Positions 14,314 through 20,031 of a stretch of 20,031 nt of DNA are shown here, one piece after another. The DNA lies in the NCBI GenBank assembly GCA_905373625.1, contig CAJPTS010000009.1, forward strand, positions 1 through 20,031, read 5' to 3'. The notes beneath the pieces were generated by a model that was not told where the DNA came from, made no database searches, and saw only the letters and a program-made list of their open reading frames with translations. The DNA is from Bacteroidia bacterium. GTDB taxonomy: Bacteria; Bacteroidota; Bacteroidia; Bacteroidales; CAJPTX01. How positions within the stretch are numbered: the first letter of the stretch is position 1; each line of letters opens with the position of its first letter. The position numbers and the translations under genes are program-made.

Positions 14314-15531
14314 ATGCGGCTAGTTCATACTGCCGACTGGCATCTGGGGCTAGACTTCTACGAGATCTCGCGTCTCCCTGAGCAAATTGTATTCTTAGAC
14401 TGGTTGGCAGATACGCTCTGCCGTCTAGATGTAGATGCTTTGCTTGTCGCAGGCGATGTCTTCAATACTATTGCGCCATCTACACTGGCACAGCGTGCTT
14501 ACTTTGACTTTTTAACACGGATCACTCGTGCTTTGCCGAAACTACAGATTGTTATCACGGCAGGGAATCACGACTCTGGCGCACGGCTCGAAGCCCCGAG
14601 TGCCCTATTAAAGAATCTGAATATCCACATCAAGGGCAGTGTAGAACACAATCCCAGTGACTATACGATAGACTACAACCAATTTGCTATTCCCCTTAAA
14701 GACCGTGCGGGTAACGAATATCTCTGTTTAGCAATCCCGTTTCTACGCGCCAATGACTGTCCTCCCTGTCAGAATGAAAGCGAAAGCTGCATAGAAGCTT
14801 TTTACCGAGAACTGGCAGCGCATTTTGCTACCGATTCGCGCCAAAAAATTTGCATGGGGCATTTATATGCGAGTGGGACGAGTTTGAGTGATGCAAAGGA
14901 CATAGAATATATACCTATAGGCGGTTTAGAAGGCGTTTCTCTGGCGCAATACTTTACTTCTTATGTCTATGTGGCATTAGGACACATTCATCGTCAACAA
15001 TGCGTTTATTCCGCCGACAATGTGCGTTATTCAGGAGCACCCATTGCTACAACCTTCGTACATCGTGAGCAGGCGCAAGGCGTCATAGTAGTGGATATTG
15101 ATGATGGCAAAACCATTGCAACGTTTGAATCTTTTGACTCGCCCCTCAAATTGATAAAATACTCTGGCACACCAACAGAAATCTTGGTACAACTACAGGG
15201 CTTACCCGAAAGAGCTGTGGATGACTTTGCACCAATTATCGCCGTGGAAGTGGTAGACGAGACGCCTCCCCCTCCGTCTTTTAAGCAAGAGGTGGAAGCG
15301 GTACTAAAGGGGCGTTATGCACGACGCGGACCGTCAACTTTCAAATCTTCTGCGCAGCTTACACAAGAATTATCTACTGTTTCGCAGCCTTCGGCATTAG
15401 ATCACCGTTACGAACCTGAAGAAATAGCCGAACGTGAGTACCAAAAGCGAAACAATGGAGCAGGCTTCCCCGAACACCTGAAACGTCTGTTACAAGAAGC
15501 GATGGAGGAGGCAAGGCAATGCGAATACTGA
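14314..15531 (+). CDS. sbcD: Exonuclease SbcCD subunit D (Mre11-type nuclease)
   Basis: SbcD is the metal-dependent nuclease of the SbcCD complex, which cuts hairpins, trims protein-blocked DNA ends and resects breaks. The product is 405 residues, the normal length. The phosphoesterase motifs are all present: DWH (D8, H10), GDVFN (D48), GNHD (N85, H86), GH at H183 and GHIH (H224, H226). The C-terminal capping and SbcC-binding region ends in a charged helix (about 365-405). It overlaps sbcC by 13 bases, consistent with coupled translation of two subunits made in fixed ratio. Its upstream neighbours are FKBP lipoproteins, which have no evident role in DNA repair. Confidence 0.97.
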   Translation: MRLVHTADWHLGLDFYEISRLPEQIVFLDWLADTLCRLDVDALLVAGDVFNTIAPSTLAQRAYFDFLTRITRALPKLQIVITAGNHDSGARLEAPSALLKNLNIHIKGSVEHNPSDYTIDYNQFAIPLKDRAGNEYLCLAIPFLRANDCPPCQNESESCIEAFYRELAAHFATDSRQKICMGHLYASGTSLSDAKDIEYIPIGGLEGVSLAQYFTSYVYVALGHIHRQQCVYSADNVRYSGAPIATTFVHREQAQGVIVVDIDDGKTIATFESFDSPLKLIKYSGTPTEILVQLQGLPERAVDDFAPIIAVEVVDETPPPPSFKQEVEAVLKGRYARRGPSTFKSSAQLTQELSTVSQPSALDHRYEPEEIAEREYQKRNNGAGFPEHLKRLLQEAMEEARQCEY

Positions 15532-18500
15532 CCCTGTCGGGTAAAAACCTAGCCTCGCTACGCGATGAGTTCCGAATAGATTTTGATCGTGAACCGCTGT
15601 CTAATACGGGGTTATTTGCCATAACAGGAGCAACAGGGGCGGGCAAATCTACACTGTTAGATGCCATATGTTTGCCTCTTTATAATCAGCTGCCTCGCCT
15701 AAAAAAAGCGTATGAGCAGGGGAAGGTCATTGAGCAATCTGGCGAACACAATAAAGTTTATGCCAATGATGCGCGCCAAATATTACGACGCGGTGCAGGC
15801 GAAGGATATGCTTCTGTGCGCTTTCAGACTCCCGACGGGAAAATATATACTGCACTTTGGGAGGTATGGCGTGCTGGTCGACGTCCCAACGGAGCATTAC
15901 AACCCGAACGTCTGACATTAAAAGATGGTGCGGGTAATCTGATTGCTGACAGTACGAAACGCAGCAAGGATTACCTTCAGACGCTTCAAAGCATAATAGG
16001 GTTAAGTTTTGAACAATTCACAAGCGCTATACTCTTAGCGCAAGGGGAATTTGCGGCGTTCCTCGAGGCAAAATCCAATGATAAGTCTACGCTGTTAGAG
16101 CTCTTAACGCATACCGAGCGCTTCTCGCAAATCTCCATGGTTATATTCAAACGTTACAATGACTTAAAGAAAGAGCGCGAGCAGACCAGCCTACAAATAG
16201 AACAAATTGGGTGTCTGACAGAGGAGGAGAAACGGGCATTAGACCAGCAGATCGAAGAGAATAATGCGCAATGTAAGTTGTTACAAGAACAAAGTGACAC
16301 GCTTCATGCAGCAATAGAATGGTATGAGAAAGCTAAAAAGCTCGCTAAAGAACTAAATGAGGCAGAGCTGGCGAAGGAGCAAAAAAAGCTCGCGCTTCTT
16401 CAACTGGAAGACAAATATAGCTGGGTAAAGATTTGGGAAGTAAGCCAAGAGATCCGTCAGAGTATCAGAGATAAAGCAGAAATAGAGAAAAAGCTTGTGT
16501 GTCTAAAAGTGCAATGCGATGCGGATCAAAAAGAGTTAGAACATATAGAGACGCAGGCAAAGCAGTTAGAGAAGCGTGCAGCAGAGTGGCAAGAGCGCTA
16601 CGTAGTGTTGGAAAAGGAGCGAATACAACTCGAACATACGAAAGAAGAAATTATAGAGTTGGATAGGTTCATCCAAAAAAGTGAGGGGGAGATAAAAAGT
16701 TCTGAGAAAAAGTGTGCCGAGATAGTCAGGAAGGGAAAAGAGGTAGCCAAACAGTTCGCTGAGCATGAGAAGCGGATCTCGGCATTAGAAGAAAAGCTCA
16801 GGATTCGTAATGAGATAGTGACAAAGCTCTCGCCGTATCAATGTTTGTATGAGAGGTTAGATATTTTAGAGCTAGAGACAAAGAAACTCTTACAAGATGC
16901 TGAAATAATCAGCACAACGCGTGCTCAACATGAAAGCTATTCGGTAAGCGTAAAGAAGCATCAAGAAAGAAGCCAAGCATTAGAAGAGAAGCTGAAAATG
17001 CTTGCAGGCTGTGATTCATTAGAAGTGATTACGCTGCGTGCACTTTTGCAACCAGGAGCGCCCTGTCCTGTCTGTGGGAGCACAATGCATGTGCACGGGA
17101 AGGAAGCCGTGGTTACCTCGGGGAAGTCATTAGAAGAGTTAGAAGCGGAGTCGGCTAGTGTAAAGGAAACTCTCGAACACACAAAGGTATTATTGGAGAG
17201 TGATAAGGAGGCAATGATTTGTGCGGCAGCTACGCTGAACGATAAGCAACGAGACTTCGATAAGACGCTCGCCTCGCTCCAGTCATTGTTATTACCCTAT
17301 CAAAGTACGCTGCCCGCAGTTTTGCAGTTTTCAACGTTTTCTGGTCTTGCAGATGCTGAGTGGAAGACAACAGCTGAGCAATGCCTCAAAAAACTTCTGA
17401 AAGAATTAGCTCAAGTAAGTGAAGCACGAAAGCAGTGGCTGGAACAGCAAAAGTATGCTAATCTCGAAGGAGAATTAGAGCAAGCAAAAGCGCATTTGGA
17501 GACCTACAGGCAGCAGCGCGAAGATCTCCTAGTACTTTATAAAGAAGAAAATGAACGGAAGGAACTGCAAGAGAACGAAGGAAAGCAGTATAAAGAGAAG
17601 CTAGCCAAGCTTACTCTGGGTAAAACTGTGCTTCAGTTGGAGGAAGAACTGAGGCAAAAAGAAGTTACACTTGCACAGGATAAGGAAAAGTATTCGGCAC
17701 TTGAGCACAGTCTAAATACCGCTAAAGAGCAGAAAAGCAAAGCATGTGCTGAGACTACGGGGCAAATAAAAGAACTCGGAGTGCGAAATGAATTGCTAAA
17801 TGAGCAAATTAGTAATTGGTATGCTAGCCACCGAGAATATGCCCAAGAAGCGCTCTTGTTAGTAGATCAGCATACGGCGACGGAGGTAGAGCAGTACAAA
17901 AAGAGTAGGGAGCAAGAAGAACAAGAATTTCAACGGTTACAGGGGGTCATAACCGAACGCCAGAAGCAGAAAGAAGAGCACGAGCAGCAAAGATCTGAGG
18001 CGACAAAGCGTACGCAAGAGAAATTGGAGCAAGAATATGCGGAGTGTGTTAGCCAAAAGAATAAACTTGTGGAAAGAGGACAAGATCTGAGCCTAAAACG
18101 GCGTGAAGACGATAAAAATAAGACGCGGCGTGCAGAGCTGCAAAAGATTCTTGAGGACGGTAAGGAGCTTTACGAGCATTGGGCGGAACTGGACGGTTTG
18201 TTTGGTAGTAATAATGGTCGGAAATTCCGCGAGATTGCACAGAGTTATACGCTGCAAGATCTGATAACTTATGCCAACGAGCAGTTACAACAAATAATGC
18301 CCCGCTATCAGTTGGAGCGCTCTGATCTGTCACAACAAAATGACCGCCAGTTGCTCGTCCTCAACATCGTAGATACGCAGATGATGGGTGTTAGACGTAA
18401 CGTAGATACGCTATCGGGAGGAGAGAAGTTTATCGTTTCTTTGGCACTTTCGCTCGCGCTATCGTCTATAGCAGCGCATAGTAACACGATTGAGATGCTT

Positions 18501-18701
18501 TTTATCGACGAGGGGTTTGGTACGCTTGATCCGAACCATTTGCGCATGGTGCTGGAAGCTTTAGAACACCTAGAACAGCAGGGACGGCGTATTGGCTTAA
18601 TCTCGCACGTTGCTGAACTCAATGAGAGCATCCCCGTGCAGATCTGTGTTGAAAAAATAGACGGAGACTCATCGCAAATCGTCGTCTCGGATAGACGCTA
18701 A
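15519..18701 (+). CDS. sbcC: Exonuclease SbcCD subunit C (Rad50/SMC-type ATPase)
   Basis: SbcC is the ATPase and tether of SbcCD. At 1060 residues it has a split ATPase: the N-terminal lobe has Walker A GATGAGKST (36-44) and the Q-loop AQGEFAAFL (about 177-185), and the C-terminal lobe has the signature LSGGEKF (965-971), Walker B MLFIDEGFGTLD (about 993-1004) and a late His switch (SHVAEL). Between them are two long coiled-coil arms (about 225-500 and 535-890), rich in Glu, Lys and Gln. They meet at the zinc hook CPVC (C516, C519), through which two complexes dimerise. The ATG at 15519 is inside the end of sbcD. It ends 49 bases from the convergent polA stop; I see no clear terminator between them. 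Confidence 0.97.
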   Translation: MRILTLSGKNLASLRDEFRIDFDREPLSNTGLFAITGATGAGKSTLLDAICLPLYNQLPRLKKAYEQGKVIEQSGEHNKVYANDARQILRRGAGEGYASVRFQTPDGKIYTALWEVWRAGRRPNGALQPERLTLKDGAGNLIADSTKRSKDYLQTLQSIIGLSFEQFTSAILLAQGEFAAFLEAKSNDKSTLLELLTHTERFSQISMVIFKRYNDLKKEREQTSLQIEQIGCLTEEEKRALDQQIEENNAQCKLLQEQSDTLHAAIEWYEKAKKLAKELNEAELAKEQKKLALLQLEDKYSWVKIWEVSQEIRQSIRDKAEIEKKLVCLKVQCDADQKELEHIETQAKQLEKRAAEWQERYVVLEKERIQLEHTKEEIIELDRFIQKSEGEIKSSEKKCAEIVRKGKEVAKQFAEHEKRISALEEKLRIRNEIVTKLSPYQCLYERLDILELETKKLLQDAEIISTTRAQHESYSVSVKKHQERSQALEEKLKMLAGCDSLEVITLRALLQPGAPCPVCGSTMHVHGKEAVVTSGKSLEELEAESASVKETLEHTKVLLESDKEAMICAAATLNDKQRDFDKTLASLQSLLLPYQSTLPAVLQFSTFSGLADAEWKTTAEQCLKKLLKELAQVSEARKQWLEQQKYANLEGELEQAKAHLETYRQQREDLLVLYKEENERKELQENEGKQYKEKLAKLTLGKTVLQLEEELRQKEVTLAQDKEKYSALEHSLNTAKEQKSKACAETTGQIKELGVRNELLNEQISNWYASHREYAQEALLLVDQHTATEVEQYKKSREQEEQEFQRLQGVITERQKQKEEHEQQRSEATKRTQEKLEQEYAECVSQKNKLVERGQDLSLKRREDDKNKTRRAELQKILEDGKELYEHWAELDGLFGSNNGRKFREIAQSYTLQDLITYANEQLQQIMPRYQLERSDLSQQNDRQLLVLNIVDTQMMGVRRNVDTLSGGEKFIVSLALSLALSSIAAHSNTIEMLFIDEGFGTLDPNHLRMVLEALEHLEQQGRRIGLISHVAELNESIPVQICVEKIDGDSSQIVVSDRR

Positions 18702-18750
18702 CAGGCAAAGAAACGGAGATAACTCTCTTTAGAAGGCTTAACTGCTAGCG

Positions 18751-20031
18751 TTATAACTCGCCCCAGTTCTCTCCCACGGCAACATCTACGACCAGTGGAA
18801 CGCGCAGTTCTACAACAGATTCCATGGTAGTTTGCACAAGCTTTTTGAGCATTTCTACTTCATCTTTCGGAACGTCAAAGATAAGTTCGTCATGCACCTG
18901 AGTGGTCAGAATACTGTGGCATTGACGCTCCTCTAGTAACGCGTAGATCTTTACCATGGCCGCTTTAATAATATCGGCCGCTGTACCCTGAATGGGCATA
19001 TTGATCGCCATGCGTTCCGCTGCGTTGCGTATATTAGTGTTATCAGAGTTAATATAGGCAATGTAACGCTTGCGCCCCCACAGTGTCTCTACATAACCTC
19101 TCCGTTTTCCCGCTTCTATGGTCTCTTTCATGAAAGCCTCGATGCTCGGGTACAGAGCAAAGTAGTTCTCCATGAACGTCTTCGCTTCTTCTGGACTAGA
19201 GCCTATTTGTTGCGAAAGTCCAAAAGCACTAATACCGTAGATAATGCCGAAGTTTACTCGCTTAGCACGTTCGCGCATCTCCTTGGTTACTTCTTCTAGG
19301 GAGACATGGTTCACACGTGCAGCTGTTGCCGTATGGATGTCGAGCCCCTTTTGAAAGGCTGCAATGAGGTGCTCATCATTAGCAATGTGAGCCAAAACGC
19401 GGAGCTCTATCTGCGAATAGTCGGCGGAGAGAAGTACACCATTATTGCCAAAACGCGATACAAATGCTTTACGAATCTTCTGCCCTACAGGTGTACGCAC
19501 GGGTATATTCTGTAGGTTAGGATTACTCGAGCTTAGGCGTCCTGTTGAGGTAACTGCTTGGTTAAATGAAGTGTGTATGAGCGACGTGGACGGATCTACA
19601 AGGCGCGGTAATGCATCAACGTACGTGGACAGAAGTTTAGATGTCTCGCGGTAGCTCAGGATTTTGGCGACTATCGGCTGCTCATGGGCATATTTTTGTA
19701 GCTCGCCTTCGCTCGTGTTGTATTGCCCCGTGGCTGTCTTTTTAGCTTTAGCGGCAATTTTCAACTTCTCAAAGAGTAAGATCCCGATCTGTTTTGGTGA
19801 GCTTACCTTCAGCTCTGGCTCATCAGCTAATGCGCGGATCTCTGCTTCGGTGGCATTTTGTTCTGCTTCGAGCACGTCGTGCAGAGCTAGCAGTTCCTGT
19901 TTGTTGATAGCAACACCTGCGTTTTCCATGGCAACCAGAACTCTCACAAGTGGCATCTCTAAGGTTGAAAATATGTACGAGAGCGCATCGGTCTCCATAC
20001 GCTTTTCAAAAAGCTTCCCCAATTTATAAAC
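18751..20031 (-). CDS. polA: DNA polymerase I, C-terminal polymerase domain (5' end outside the window)
   Basis: PolA fills gaps in excision repair and replaces Okazaki-fragment primers. The 426 visible residues run to the window edge (the frame is still open at 20031), so about half of a full-length enzyme is seen. The thumb region has VSSPKQIGILLF and the TGRLSSSNPNLQNIPVRT segment. Palm motif A is DYSQIELR, finger motif B is RAKRVNFGIIYGISAFGL (keeping the Phe position typical of wild-type enzymes), and motif C is QVHDELIFDV with catalytic Asp and Glu. The end VAVGENWGEL is typical. The 5'-nuclease and any proofreading domain would lie beyond the edge. It is convergent with sbcC. Confidence 0.98.
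   Translation of the reverse strand, partial: VYKLGKLFEKRMETDALSYIFSTLEMPLVRVLVAMENAGVAINKQELLALHDVLEAEQNATEAEIRALADEPELKVSSPKQIGILLFEKLKIAAKAKKTATGQYNTSEGELQKYAHEQPIVAKILSYRETSKLLSTYVDALPRLVDPSTSLIHTSFNQAVTSTGRLSSSNPNLQNIPVRTPVGQKIRKAFVSRFGNNGVLLSADYSQIELRVLAHIANDEHLIAAFQKGLDIHTATAARVNHVSLEEVTKEMRERAKRVNFGIIYGISAFGLSQQIGSSPEEAKTFMENYFALYPSIEAFMKETIEAGKRRGYVETLWGRKRYIAYINSDNTNIRNAAERMAINMPIQGTAADIIKAAMVKIYALLEERQCHSILTTQVHDELIFDVPKDEVEMLKKLVQTTMESVVELRVPLVVDVAVGENWGEL

Noticed and set aside
19664..20029. 121-codon open frame on the plus strand opposite polA
   Set aside because: It is a Ser/Ala-rich antisense shadow of the polA coding sequence with no recognisable motif; the same applies to the long antisense frames within secDF and sbcC.

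Overview
The window reads as chromosomal DNA of a Bacteroidales bacterium, most like the Porphyromonadaceae. The reasons are a fused SecD-SecF protein, several FKBP-type lipoproteins in a row, the near absence of Shine-Dalgarno sequences, promoter -7 motifs of the Bacteroidetes type (TAnnTTTG), a large DUF1703-type ATPase/nuclease gene, and the sequences of the DnaX, DnaG, SbcC and PolA proteins. The species is an inference; no search was run.

Layout. At 1-1171 lies the 3' part of dnaX (clamp-loader gamma/tau). It is split into two frames at a run of ten A residues (601-610), so the full tau form needs a -1 shift. A hairpin terminator follows (1331-1355), then secDF (1397-4552), a strong terminator (4580-4617) and dnaG (4648-6615). 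From 6636 to 9673 the minus strand carries two groups: pgk followed one base later by ftsE, and a 57-residue Cys-rich membrane protein followed by truA. From 9674 to 11906 is the only accessory-looking stretch: one AAA-ATPase-like/PD-(D/E)XK gene (9974-11605) set among short arrays of two 7-base repeats, an inverted-repeat-bounded 212-base segment and a GC-rich palindrome. From 11907 to 18701 is a tight plus-strand operon of three FKBP-like lipoproteins followed by sbcD and sbcC, with overlaps or gaps of 9 bases throughout. The window closes with the 3' part of polA on the minus strand (18751-20031).

How they fit together. Four loci (dnaX, dnaG, sbcDC, polA) serve DNA replication and repair; secDF and the FKBP lipoproteins serve export and folding in the cell envelope; ftsE serves envelope or division processes; pgk is glycolysis; truA modifies tRNA. 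Nearly all of it is ordinary housekeeping DNA. The two places worth a second look are the dnaX frameshift and the repeat-flanked ATPase/nuclease gene, whose stop codon lies inside one of the 7-base arrays. I see no CRISPR array, tRNA, rRNA, transposase or phage gene, and nothing I would call a complete undescribed system.
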